A DNA stretch of 64,000 nt from Gracilibacillus ureilyticus. Lineage in GTDB: Bacteria > Bacillota > Bacilli > Bacillales > Amphibacillaceae. Position 1 is the stretch's first letter; every line of letters begins with the position of its first letter. The notes below the pieces were generated by a model. The model was not told the DNA's origin, did no database searches, and saw only the letters and a list, made by a program, of their open reading frames with translations. Position numbers and translations under genes: made by a program. The stretch spans positions 59,848-123,847 of the forward strand of contig NZ_FOGL01000015.1 of assembly GCF_900111195.1 (NCBI RefSeq), in the 5' to 3' direction. This document shows positions 26,198 through 35,838 of the stretch, in pieces.

Positions 26198-26613
26198 TTA
26201 GGCATTGAAGGTAAGCTGTCGAAAAATGTCATTTACATCGACATGAGAACTTTTCTCTATGATCTTCCCGTTAACAATACGTAATAGTATCATTAGTGAG
26301 AATTTAACAGTCTTCCCTGTTGCAGGAACACCAAGGAACGGAATCCCAGTATGTGTACCTTCAAGTATTAAATATACAGCTACTTGATCACTATCAGCCA
26401 TTATCGAGTGGATTGGCATTTTGAAGTCTGGAAAAGAATCAAAGTTTTTCCTATCGGATTCTAAATACCTTCCACACCAGGAAAAGGAGTGTCTAGTTGT
26501 GGGTAAAACACAAAGTCTTTATGGCAGAAATCTTTAAGTGCCTCATAGTTCTCTTGTTCAATCGCTTCATAAAAATGGCGAACTAAATCTTTGTTAGCTT
26601 CAACTGACACCAT
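26198..26613 (-). pseudogene. SnoaL-like/ester cyclase gene with a one-base frameshift
   Basis: From an ATG at 26613, preceded by a G-rich ribosome site, the frame encodes the first half of a SnoaL-like protein (ANKDLVRHFYEAIEQENYEAL, then YPQLDTPFPGVEG) and ends at TAG near 26460. The other half continues in the next frame: YLESDRKNFDSFPDF, MPIHSIMADSDQVAVYL and FSLMILLRIVNGKIIE, ending at 26198. Adding one base at about 26462 restores a single frame of about 138 codons. The gene follows the MBL-fold gene in the same direction and was probably once part of that operon. Confidence 0.75.
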
Positions 26614-26627
26614 GAATCCCCCTTAAA

Positions 26628-27407
26628 CTAAAATGTGTATGCTTCTCCGTCATCCGGTACTAAAACATTAGAAGAGATTCCTTTTTCGTCAGCAAAGTTT
26701 TTCAATTCTTCTCTTGATAAAGTCCAATGGTTTACAGATTCCATATGAGCGGAGATAATTTTTGCGTTAGGAGCAGCCTTATAAACTTCATAGACATCGT
26801 CTTTACCCATTACTAGAGAACCACCTATATTGAATTGATTATCTCCAGCATTTACGACAATAATTTCAGGCTTATGTGTGTTAATTACGTCCTGAACAGC
26901 ATCATACCAAACTGTATCTCCAGCAACATATAATGTACTCTCTGAGGAGTGTTTAAAGACAACGCCACATACATGACCAGCAGCTTTTAGAATTTCACCT
27001 CTCCCGTGCTCACCTTTTGTTTTAATCAATTGGATTTCTTCAAAAACAGTATTCTCTTGTAAAATCTCTACATTTTGGAAACCAGCATCGCTTATTGCTG
27101 ATGCATCTTCTTCATTCTGCGAAAATAGTTTAATGTCTTTTGGCAATGCCTCAATAGCTGCCATATCCCAATGGTCAGGATGCAGATGAGTGACGATGAC
27201 CGCATCGATATCCTCAATGATATTTTCTATGGATATTGGCAAGTCTACCAATGGATTCTTCTGATCTTGTCTCGGGGCATCAGGTAAGCCTACCTCTGGA
27301 CCAAAAGCAGGCAAAGTCCCTTTTTCAGCTAACATAGGGTCGATTAAAAACTTTTTTCCTGCATATTCAATGACAAGTGTTGCGTTTCGAATTAGTTGAA
27401 TATTCAT
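26628..27407 (-). CDS. MBL-fold metal-dependent hydrolase
   Basis: This 259-residue beta-lactamase-fold hydrolase has the dinuclear metal motif THLHPDHWD (H-x-H-x-D-H), a further His in KAAGHVCGVVF and a late Asp in YVAGDTVWYD. The start, MNIQLIRNATLVIEYAGKKF, and NQFNIGGSLVMGKDDVYEVY place it near UlaG/YtkL-like L-ascorbate-6-phosphate-lactonase relatives of general MBL type. Substrate unknown. Its promoter is shared with a divergent Lrp-family regulator. Confidence 0.85.
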   Translation of the reverse strand: MNIQLIRNATLVIEYAGKKFLIDPMLAEKGTLPAFGPEVGLPDAPRQDQKNPLVDLPISIENIIEDIDAVIVTHLHPDHWDMAAIEALPKDIKLFSQNEEDASAISDAGFQNVEILQENTVFEEIQLIKTKGEHGRGEILKAAGHVCGVVFKHSSESTLYVAGDTVWYDAVQDVINTHKPEIIVVNAGDNQFNIGGSLVMGKDDVYEVYKAAPNAKIISAHMESVNHWTLSREELKNFADEKGISSNVLVPDDGEAYTF

Positions 27408-27538
27408 CTATTAAAAACTCCTTTTCTTTAAAAATTGATTTGAACAATGTATATTCTATACTAAGACTGGAACAGGAATACATAGATTAAATAAAGTCTT
27501 TTGGTCATTTTACTTTATTTATGAAAGGAGTTAACAAA

Positions 27539-27952
27539 ATGTTAGATAGGACGGATCTTCTTATCTTGGACGAATTATCCAAAAATAGCCGGATTAAGAT
27601 GAAAGAATTGGGCGAGAAAGTCCATTTAACTGGACCAGCTACTTCAGCTAGAGTGGCGAAATTGGAGGGAAATGGGATTATTCAGGGGTACACCATTAAA
27701 ATTAATCAAGAAAAAATAGGTTATACAATTCACGCAATTATACAAATTTATATGAAGGATACGAATCATCAACCTTATCAAACGTTTATAAAGAAACAAA
27801 AAGACTATGTGATAAATAACTATAAAGTTAGTGGAGAGAGTTGCTACCTTCTAGAATGCAAATTCCCCTCAAATGAGAAACTAGATGAATTTTTGGAAGG
27901 TTTGAGTAAATATGTGAGTTATAAATTATCAATTGTTATTAATAATAAATAG
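27539..27952 (+). CDS. Lrp/AsnC-family transcriptional regulator
   Basis: The 137-residue protein has the AsnC-type N-terminal HTH (DELSKNSRIKMKELGEKV, then ATSARVAKLEGNGIIQGYTI) and a C-terminal RAM-like domain (YTIHAIIQIYM and VSGESCYLLEC). AAAGGAG lies 8 bases before the ATG at 27539, so the 27521 start is rejected. It is divergent from the MBL-fold gene (and the broken SnoaL gene) and likely regulates it; Lrp-type factors commonly respond to amino acids. Confidence 0.87.
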   Translation: MLDRTDLLILDELSKNSRIKMKELGEKVHLTGPATSARVAKLEGNGIIQGYTIKINQEKIGYTIHAIIQIYMKDTNHQPYQTFIKKQKDYVINNYKVSGESCYLLECKFPSNEKLDEFLEGLSKYVSYKLSIVINNK

Positions 27953-28045
27953 TGAACAAAATAACATTAAAGGGTGCACTGTATCAATTTTTGAAGGGAC
28001 ACTGTATATAAGGGTATTGATTATTAATGAAGGAGATAAATTATT

Positions 28046-28792
28046 ATGACAAATCAAATAAAGCGTTTTGAAAACAAGGTGGCGCTAGTGACAGGTGGGC
28101 GTTCTGGGATTGGACGAGCCATTTCCCGCCGATTACGCGATGAAGGAGCGACTGTGATCACCGCGCAGCGCGGGGAAGATGAGGAATTTGAATCCATCGG
28201 GGCAGATTTCTCCAATCCGAATACACCCGAACAGATTATTAAAGAAGTTATCGGCCGCACTGGGAAGCTTGATGTGCTGATCAACAATGCGGGTATGATG
28301 CAGGAAGCTAAGATCGAAGAAATGAGTCTCGAGGATTGGCAACGTAACCTCAATCTTAACCTGACGGCCCCATTCCTGCTGATTCGCGCGGCGTTGCCTT
28401 ACCTGCGCAAGACGTGCGGAAGTATCGTCAACACCGGCTCAGTAGAAGGGTTGGGTGCAAACCCCGGGCATGCAGCCTACTGCGCCTCGAAGGCAGGGCT
28501 CCATGGGCTGACTCGTTCGGTGGCAGTGGACCATGGCGATGAAGGAATAAGATGCAATGCGGTGGCGCCCGGCTGGATTGACACCGATCTAAATCTCGAT
28601 ATGATCGAAAATATAGCTGATGCAGAGACGTTCCGACGAGACATCGCACGTATCCACCCTGTAGGTCGTACGGGATCCCCTGAAGAAGTGGCAGCGCTCG
28701 TGGCTTTTCTCGCAGCTGGTGAGGCTGGGTTTATTACAGGACAGGTCTATACAGTGGATGGCGGTAGGATGACCAAGTTGAGCTTCCCATGA
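28046..28792 (+). CDS. Short-chain dehydrogenase/reductase of foreign base composition
   Basis: The 248-residue classical SDR shows TGGRSGIGRA, LINNAGMMQEA, a catalytic Ser in IVNTGSVEG, YCASKAGLHGL, and the C-terminal GQVYTVDGG. Codon use is markedly richer in G and C at third positions (many GCG, CGC, GGC, CTC codons) than in every neighbour, including the other SDRs of this window. That points to recent acquisition from a higher-GC donor. The start has GGAGATAAA upstream. Substrate unknown; many relatives are 3-oxoacyl-reductase-like or sugar dehydrogenases. Confidence 0.87.
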   Translation: MTNQIKRFENKVALVTGGRSGIGRAISRRLRDEGATVITAQRGEDEEFESIGADFSNPNTPEQIIKEVIGRTGKLDVLINNAGMMQEAKIEEMSLEDWQRNLNLNLTAPFLLIRAALPYLRKTCGSIVNTGSVEGLGANPGHAAYCASKAGLHGLTRSVAVDHGDEGIRCNAVAPGWIDTDLNLDMIENIADAETFRRDIARIHPVGRTGSPEEVAALVAFLAAGEAGFITGQVYTVDGGRMTKLSFP

Positions 28793-29433
28793 AAGAGAAA
28801 TGACTCGTTATCTTAATTAGCTGCTTGATCAAAGGATCTTTGATATACACCATTATATTAATTGGTAAGTATGTTATTTAACATTTTATCACTCTCCAAT
28901 TTACTTTTTTCAATAACTAATTATGTATTTATAAAATATCTTATTGTTATCATTTATTCTAAAAGAAACAGGTAAGAGCAGAGTCGAGGATTGCTGTAGT
29001 AATACAAATAAGTATTTCACGGGTTCTTAGTAATCTCTAGGCCAATGCCATTCGTTATTAAGAAGAGGGTACAGGGGCGCTTATAATAAAGGGGGAGCAT
29101 TCTCATTTCGGACTATAAGTTTAAAATAACAGGAGCTGGCCTAACAATTCGGATAGAGAAAGATTTTTAACGTTTTTATCGTACGGAACATTCCAGATCA
29201 AGAGAATTGGGCGGATCAGGGCTGGGACTAGCTATCTCAAAGGGAATTATCGAACAGCATAATGGAAAAATAGGAGTCCAGTCAGAAGGGAATAATCATA
29301 CCTAGTGATTTGTGTTACCTTGCAGTTAAGCTGATTTAAATGGATAGGAGTCTTTATTGTATGGTTGTGGAATGAGGGGTGGATGAAGATTTTCCTTCAG
29401 AAAAAGATTATATGAGAAATTTTGTGTAACCCC
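28793..29433. other. Long non-coding/decayed stretch before the PTS operon
   Basis: Apart from the histidine-kinase remnant at 29111-29305 I see no gene here. The first 300 bp are A/T-rich and without clear promoters or repeats. Confidence 0.5.
29111..29305 (+). pseudogene. Histidine-kinase HATPase remnant
   Basis: One frame encodes the end of a sensor kinase ATPase domain: YKFKITGAG (degenerate G1 box), a TAA, then [36 protein letters not shown] and QSEGNNHT before TAG. The upstream kinase body and downstream tail are absent and a stop interrupts the F-box, so it is a truncated relic. It resembles the intact kinase at 56466-57545, which has the same DHSRSRQLGGNGLGL segment. Confidence 0.75.
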
Positions 29434-29462
29434 TTGCATTTTATTTTATATTATAATATGAT
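29434..29462 (+). promoter_or_regulatory. Promoter of the beta-glucoside PTS operon
   Basis: TTGCAT (29434-29439) and TATGAT (29457-29462) are separated by 17 bp and sit about 27 bp before the RAT sequence. Confidence 0.6.
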
Positions 29463-29488
29463 ATGAACAAGCTAATTAAATAATAACT

Positions 29489-29519
29489 GGACATGTGACT
29501 GGTCATGCAGGCAGGATCC
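29489..29519 (+). promoter_or_regulatory. RAT: ribonucleic antiterminator for a BglG/LicT protein
   Basis: The 31-nt element reads GGACATGTGACTGG followed by TCATGCAGGCAGGATCC. It follows the RAT consensus (GGA..TGT.ACTG...GCAGGCA.AA.CC) of bgl/sac/lic leaders. Its last part is also the left arm of the terminator at 29510-29587, so protein binding and termination are mutually exclusive. The cognate protein is probably encoded at 33099-33950. Confidence 0.85.
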
Positions 29520-29587
29520 ATAAAGCAAGATAGTACCTGGTATTATACTGGGAGTACTATAATGCTTTATTGGATTCTGCCTTTTTT
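29510..29587 (+). terminator. Leader terminator controlled by the RAT
   Basis: GGCAGGATCCATAAAGCA (29510-29527) pairs with 29563-29581 (TGCTTTATTGGATTCTGCC) apart from one bulge, with an inner stem of ATAGTAC/GTACTAT. Six T residues follow. This is the expected transcription stop that antitermination overcomes when beta-glucosides are available. Confidence 0.88.
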
Positions 29588-29643
29588 ATATTAAATGTAA
29601 GTTACAGTCGAACATGCTAGTTAGACAGAAAAGGGGAATTCAT

Positions 29644-31470
29644 ATGGATTATCAAAAAACAGCATCTGCTATCTTACAATATGTTGGTGGACAAGACAAT
29701 GTTGTTCATTTAGGACATTGTGCGACAAGGTTACGTTTCACCCTTCATAACGATAATAAAGTAGAGACAAAAGACTTAATGAAAATTGAGGGTGTTCTGA
29801 AGATTGTAAAATCAGGAGGACAAACACAAGTAGTTATTGGAAGTGATGTAGTAGAAGTTTATGAACAATTAATGAAAATGGGGAATTTTGGATCAGCCAA
29901 TTCAAATGAAAAGCCAAAAGGAAAACGCAAAATTGGTGCTACCGTGTTGGACTTCATTGTCAGCGTATTTCAACCATTGATTCCAGCTATGGCTGGGGCA
30001 GGTATATTAAAGTCTATCTTATTTTTACTAACTGCGCTTAATGTATTGAGTGAACAAGATCATGTCTATTTAATTTTACGATATATTAGTGATTCTGTTT
30101 ATTATTTTTTACCGATACTAGTAGCTATTACAGTTGCCAATAAGCTGAAGGTAAATCCAATCGTAGCAGCTGCTGCAATGAGCATTCTTTTGTTCCCAAA
30201 TATGACAACATTAATGGGTGAAGGTGCTACTTTCTTAACGTTTGATATAACAAATGTTAATTATTCATCACAACTGTTTCCATCCATCTTAGGGGTTATT
30301 TTCTATTCCTATATGGAGAAGTTCTTTACGAAGGTCTCACCAAAAGCTGTTCGGGTATTCTTTATTCCCATGATGTCGCTATTATTAACTGTACCGTTTA
30401 CATTAATCGTATTAGGGCCAATAGGTTTTACACTAGGTGTATGGTTTACTAATCTAATTCTATTCCTATTTAACAATGTAGGCTGGGTTGCTGTAGGTTT
30501 ACTTGCTACTTCTTTACCATTTATGGTGGCAACTGGTATGCATAAAGCAACTACACCTTATGCTGTTTCATCACTATCAAGTCTTGGTAAAGAAGCATTA
30601 ATGTTACCGGCATTGTTAGCGCATAACATGTCAGAAAGTGGTGCTTCACTAGCAGTAGCACTGCGTTCGAAAGATACTCAACAGAAATCAGTAGCCCTTT
30701 CAGGTGGGATCTCCGCATTTTTCGGGATTACCGAGCCCGCTTTGTATGGTATTACTTTGCAGAATAAACGGGTGTTGGGAACTGTTATTACTTCGAGCTT
30801 AATTGGCGGATTATTTGTCGGTTTCTTCGGTTTAGCGGGTTTCACTTTAGTAACACCTGGTATTGCTAGTATTTCAATGTTCATTGACCCAGATAATGGG
30901 ATGAATATTATTTATGCTTTAATAGGGTTAGTAATTTCATTTATTACATCATTTGTGCTAACATTCTTCTTTTGGAAAGCAACAGATAGGAAAGAGGAAA
31001 ATATAGATTTAGTTGAAACAGAAAAAGCCGATAAAACGAGTGAAACATCGGTAATTACTGATCAAAATAATGAAATAACAATCAACAATAAAATCAAACT
31101 GTACCAACCTGTAAGTGGAGCAGTTATTCCAATTACAGAAGTTAATGATGATGTATTCTCGAGCAAGGCAATGGGGGAAGGAATTGCAGTTATTCCAGAT
31201 GCCGGTCAATTAGTGGCACCAGCGGATGGAACGATCAAAATGGTATTCAATACCAATCATGCATTAGGTATGGAAACAGAAGATGGTGTGGAATTACTGT
31301 TTCATATCGGAATTGATACGGTTCAGCTAGACGGTAAATACTTCGAATCCCATGTCAAAGAAGGTGACGAAGTAAAAACCGGTGATTTATTAGTAACATT
31401 TGAAACAGATAAAATTGTGGAAGCAGGATTTGACACAACTACGATGATAGTGATTACAAATCAGAAATAA
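29644..31470 (+). CDS. bglP: Beta-glucoside PTS transporter, EIIBCA
   Basis: The 608-residue fusion contains EIIB (residues 1-90, phospho-Cys in LGHCATRLRF), EIIC (about 105-450, multiple membrane spans, GITEPALYGITLQ) and EIIA (about 480-608, phospho-His in LFHIGIDTVQLDGKYF). It imports and phosphorylates beta-glucosides using HPr-derived phosphate. The ATG at 29644 follows AAGGGG. It lies directly behind the RAT/terminator leader and is followed 60 bp later by a GH1 phospho-glucosidase, giving a complete import-and-cleave operon. Confidence 0.92.
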   Translation: MDYQKTASAILQYVGGQDNVVHLGHCATRLRFTLHNDNKVETKDLMKIEGVLKIVKSGGQTQVVIGSDVVEVYEQLMKMGNFGSANSNEKPKGKRKIGATVLDFIVSVFQPLIPAMAGAGILKSILFLLTALNVLSEQDHVYLILRYISDSVYYFLPILVAITVANKLKVNPIVAAAAMSILLFPNMTTLMGEGATFLTFDITNVNYSSQLFPSILGVIFYSYMEKFFTKVSPKAVRVFFIPMMSLLLTVPFTLIVLGPIGFTLGVWFTNLILFLFNNVGWVAVGLLATSLPFMVATGMHKATTPYAVSSLSSLGKEALMLPALLAHNMSESGASLAVALRSKDTQQKSVALSGGISAFFGITEPALYGITLQNKRVLGTVITSSLIGGLFVGFFGLAGFTLVTPGIASISMFIDPDNGMNIIYALIGLVISFITSFVLTFFFWKATDRKEENIDLVETEKADKTSETSVITDQNNEITINNKIKLYQPVSGAVIPITEVNDDVFSSKAMGEGIAVIPDAGQLVAPADGTIKMVFNTNHALGMETEDGVELLFHIGIDTVQLDGKYFESHVKEGDEVKTGDLLVTFETDKIVEAGFDTTTMIVITNQK

Positions 31471-31503
31471 GCGTAATCAATTTTTAAAAATATGAAATAA
31501 TAA

Positions 31504-32937
<1,434 letters not shown>

Positions 32938-33098
32938 GGAAATATGAACATAGCTTAAATAGCTTTAGATAGAGTAGTTACTTGTAATTGAAATAAATAC
33001 CAGTAGCTACACTTTCTCTTTCCAGAATTTTTGTGTCAGCATTCCATTCGTTCATGTAATCCTGATAGAAATATTATCAAAGGAAAGGAGAATAATAG

Positions 33099-33950
33099 TT
33101 GATACGGATAAAAAAAGTTTTAAATTCGAGCGTTGTATTGGCAGAAGACGATCAAAAAAAAGAATTCATCCTTTTCGGCAAAGGAATCGGTTTTGGACAA
33201 AAAGCCGGAAATGTCATAAAAGAAAACCAAGCTGATCAGATGTTTCTTCCGATTGATAATATAAAAGTGAAAGAATTTATTGGCTTGTTGGATTCTATTC
33301 CGGCTGAATTTGTTGATCTGACCCAGCAGATTGTCAAGTATGCTGAAGAAAATCTGCAGGCAAAACTAAATTCCAGTATCTATTTTATGTTAATGGATCA
33401 TTTGAACTTTGCGGTTGAAAGATATAAGAAAAATATTAACATCACCAACAAAGTATATTGGGAAATAAAAAATTACTATCCGGACGAATTTAATATTGGA
33501 GTACATGCTGTCAAACTAATGAATAGAAAATTCGATATTGAATTACCGATTGAAGAAGCAGCAAATATTGCATTTCATATCATCAACGCGCAAGGTGAAC
33601 AACAGAAAGAGTCAAAAGATGGTATGAAGTATGCAAAGATGATCGGAAGTATTGTTAACCTGACAAGGTATTCTTTCAATATCAATATAGACACGGACAG
33701 CATTCACTATACTCGTTACATCACCCATGTTAAATTTTTTGTTGAACGTTTTTATAAAGATGAGATGTTAGATGATAAGGATAATGTCCTGTTTAAACAA
33801 TTAGCCAATTTGTATCCTCAGGCGATGGATGGGGCATTTAAAATTAAAGAATATATAAAGCAAGTTCATGACAAAACAATCCCGAATGAGGAATTGGCCT
33901 ATCTTGCGGTGCATATCCATCGATTAATAACTTATAACCAACTTAATTAG
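33099..33950 (+). CDS. licT: BglG/LicT-type transcriptional antiterminator
   Basis: The 283-residue protein starts with the CAT RNA-binding domain (IRIKKVLNSSVVLAEDD, GKGIGFGQKAG), followed by PRD1 (about 65-170, LMDHLNFAVERY and NIGVHAVKLM His sites) and PRD2 (about 171-283, YTRYITHVKFFVERF and AYLAVHIHRL). PTS-dependent phosphorylation of the PRD histidines controls dimerisation and RAT binding. A TTG start at 33099 follows AAAGGAG. It is the third gene of the unit and should act on the RAT at 29489-29519, forming a self-contained feedback switch. Confidence 0.9.
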   Translation: MIRIKKVLNSSVVLAEDDQKKEFILFGKGIGFGQKAGNVIKENQADQMFLPIDNIKVKEFIGLLDSIPAEFVDLTQQIVKYAEENLQAKLNSSIYFMLMDHLNFAVERYKKNINITNKVYWEIKNYYPDEFNIGVHAVKLMNRKFDIELPIEEAANIAFHIINAQGEQQKESKDGMKYAKMIGSIVNLTRYSFNINIDTDSIHYTRYITHVKFFVERFYKDEMLDDKDNVLFKQLANLYPQAMDGAFKIKEYIKQVHDKTIPNEELAYLAVHIHRLITYNQLN

Positions 33951-33967
33951 AACAATAATACTAATAA

Positions 33968-34240
33968 AAAAACAGACACTACCTCTTTGTTGAATGCAAG
34001 CTCAGCTCATGTACCTTCTATCTGGATGAATTAAGACGGGTGGCGACGGCAGAAATTGATACAATTGATGTACAGGAGTCTTCCAAAGATATTGTTATTC
34101 AGTCCATTCATGATGCAGATGTGATTGTAACACGCTCTGACCTTGCTGAGAAATTAAAGGAGCTTGTTGATGTATCACAGAAGAAAATCATCTCTGTCGG
34201 TTCTACAAACGATGTTTCGTTACTGCTTAATATGAGCTAA
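33968..34240 (+). pseudogene. Truncated regulator-like C-terminal fragment
   Basis: The frame is open from 33968 without a ribosome site; the recognisable part reads YLDELRRVATAEIDTIDV, then IHDADVIVTRSDLAEKL and KKIISVGSTNDVSLLLN. The DADVIVT...VISV pattern resembles C-terminal ligand domains of some GntR-family regulators. The N-terminal DNA-binding part is missing, so I treat it as a 5'-truncated remnant. A GTG at 34040 could start a 66-residue peptide but has no supporting site. The family assignment is tentative. Confidence 0.4.
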
Positions 34241-34370
34241 TTTGTTTAGAAAAGATACTTTTAGGGGAATTATTTTATATCTGAAAAACAAGAAAATCAG
34301 GCGGAATTTCATTTCTGTCTGATTTTTTGATTCAAAAAAATAGAATTGGTGAGGATTTTATAACTTTACA

Positions 34371-34387
34371 ATACAGTAGGGGGGTAT
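34371..34387 (+). promoter_or_regulatory. CsoR-type operator before the CopZ-like gene
   Basis: The 17-bp sequence ATACAGTAGGGGGGTAT directly precedes a likely -10 (TATGAT, 34390-34395). It has the G-tract pseudo-palindrome of CsoR-family operators and is nearly the reverse complement of the site at 35786-35802. Confidence 0.75.
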
Positions 34388-34427
34388 GGTATGATGTAGA
34401 CGAAATAAAAATTGGGAGGCAATGAAA

Positions 34428-34634
34428 ATGACAAATACAACACTTAATGTAGTAGGTATGACTTGTGGACATTGTGTAAGTTCAGTTGAAGGAAGCGTTG
34501 GAGAACTTAACGGTGTGGAGGCAGTAAAGGTTCATTTGGATGAGGCGAAAGTTGACGTAACGTTTGATTCAGAAAAAGTGGATTTGCAAGTGATTAAAGA
34601 GACGATTGAAGAACAAGGTTACGATGTTGTTTAG
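34428..34634 (+). CDS. copZ: CopZ-like heavy-metal-associated chaperone
   Basis: The 68-residue single HMA domain has the metal site GMTCGHCVSSVEG at residues 9-21 and a ferredoxin-like fold pattern. It should bind Cu(I) through the two Cys residues and shuttle it to a P-type ATPase or to CsoR. The ATG at 34428 is 8 bases after GGGAGG (34422 would be too close). It is one of two CopZ-like genes in the window, the other following copA at 40750, and it sits behind its own CsoR-type operator. Confidence 0.9.
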   Translation: MTNTTLNVVGMTCGHCVSSVEGSVGELNGVEAVKVHLDEAKVDVTFDSEKVDLQVIKETIEEQGYDVV

Positions 34635-34772
34635 AAAGTGCTAAAGCTACACGAAGCATCCCGGTAAGTTTAGTGGGGTATAAAAACCTCGCTGATTAAA
34701 ATCTCACTATATAGCACAATCTATATATAACAATGTGTTATCAATAAAGATAATTAAAGGGAGGAAAAAACA

Positions 34773-35447
34773 ATGAATCACGGTGAACACAATCATCATC
34801 ACCATCATCATGCCAAATCAGAGCTTAAGACAGATGTAACCTATGATAATGGAAAAATTATGATTAAGCTGGAAGATAATAATGGCGCTCCACCAGAACT
34901 TGCTGTACAACATGAGAAAGAGATGCATTTTATCATTATTTCTAATGACTTAGAGGAATATTATCATCTGCATCCAGTAAAGGAGAAACATGGACTCTAT
35001 TCAGTAAACCAGGTGCTGAGCAACGGTACCTACCAGGCATTCGTTGACATTACACCAGAAAATAAGGAGTACCAGATAAAACCAAATACCCTTCAGGTTG
35101 GAACAGGGGAAACAAGGAAAGTAAGCCTCGGAGAAAAGGATAACTGGACGAAAGAACGTGGAGGCAAGACAGTGACCTTACATCCTGTAGACGCAATGGT
35201 CGGGGAAGAAGTTCCATTGGTCTTTGATACACAGGGAGAAAAATCAGATCCATATCTCGGTGCCCTAGGTCATGTGGTTATTATTGACGAGAACGTTGAA
35301 CATTATATTCATGTACATCCGGAAACAGAAGTAACTACAACGTTTAATGCACATTTTCAAACCCCGGGCATGTACAAAATCTGGGCCGAATTTAAGTTTG
35401 GTGAAAACGTAGAAGTTTATCCATTTATCATTGAAGTAAAAGAATAA
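34773..35447 (+). CDS. His-rich two-repeat cytosolic protein of the metal island
   Basis: The 224-residue protein opens with MNHGEHNHHHHHHAK, a natural polyhistidine run, and then has two similar beta-sandwich halves each centred on a His motif: EEYYHLHPVKEKHG and EHYIHVHPETEV. The second half resembles YtkA/FixH-like domains (TPGMYKIWAEFKF). No signal peptide is seen, so metal binding in the cytoplasm is the simplest idea. It lies between the CopZ-like gene and a glutaredoxin-like gene, 138 bp after the former. Family not named with confidence. Confidence 0.75.
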   Translation: MNHGEHNHHHHHHAKSELKTDVTYDNGKIMIKLEDNNGAPPELAVQHEKEMHFIIISNDLEEYYHLHPVKEKHGLYSVNQVLSNGTYQAFVDITPENKEYQIKPNTLQVGTGETRKVSLGEKDNWTKERGGKTVTLHPVDAMVGEEVPLVFDTQGEKSDPYLGALGHVVIIDENVEHYIHVHPETEVTTTFNAHFQTPGMYKIWAEFKFGENVEVYPFIIEVKE

Positions 35448-35467
35448 ACAAGGAGGTATGGTTAGAG

Positions 35468-35746
35468 ATGAACAACTATCAGCTGGAAGTTTACACAAGA
35501 CCAACCTGTTCAGATTGCCAGGACTTAAAGAAGTTTCTGCAAAAGAATCAGATTCCACACAAGGAATATGATTTAGCACAACAACCATCAAAAGAAGAAG
35601 ATCTTAAAAAATTAACAGGAAACAGGATTGTTCCAGCACTTGTATTTTCCCGTCGATCCTTTTTGGGTATAAAGAAAAAGTCAAAAAGTATGATAGGGTT
35701 CGAGAGGAATAAGGATGAAATAATGAAACTGCTAAATGTTGGGTAG
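35468..35746 (+). CDS. Glutaredoxin-like protein
   Basis: This 92-residue thioredoxin-fold protein has the active site TRPTCSDCQDLKKFL (CxxC at residues 14-17) and a cis-Pro segment NRIVPALVF. It probably reduces disulfides or glutathione-like/bacillithiol mixed disulfides. AAGGAGG lies upstream and the gene follows the His-rich protein gene by 20 bp, so it is in the same operon, linking metal and thiol handling. Confidence 0.85.
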   Translation: MNNYQLEVYTRPTCSDCQDLKKFLQKNQIPHKEYDLAQQPSKEEDLKKLTGNRIVPALVFSRRSFLGIKKKSKSMIGFERNKDEIMKLLNVG

Positions 35747-35776
35747 GTCGCATGGAATAACCTGATTATTTTTTTA

Positions 35777-35805
35777 TTCAAAATAATACCCTCCCCCTGT
35801 ATAGT
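35777..35805 (+). promoter_or_regulatory. Promoter with CsoR-type operator in the spacer
   Basis: TTCAAA (35777-35782) and TATAGT (35800-35805) are 17 bp apart. The operator ATACCCTCCCCCTGTAT occupies 35786-35802, covering the spacer, so repressor and polymerase would exclude each other. It drives the siroheme-type reductase protein and MFS genes. Confidence 0.75.
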
Positions 35806-35838
35806 ATCAAATTGTTATGAGAAGGAAGGGAAACAAAT

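Noticed and set aside
34773..34820. Six-His run as possible cloning-tag contamination
   Set aside because: The run is embedded in a native operon with its own ribosome site and downstream homologous repeats, and nothing in the flanks looks like vector.
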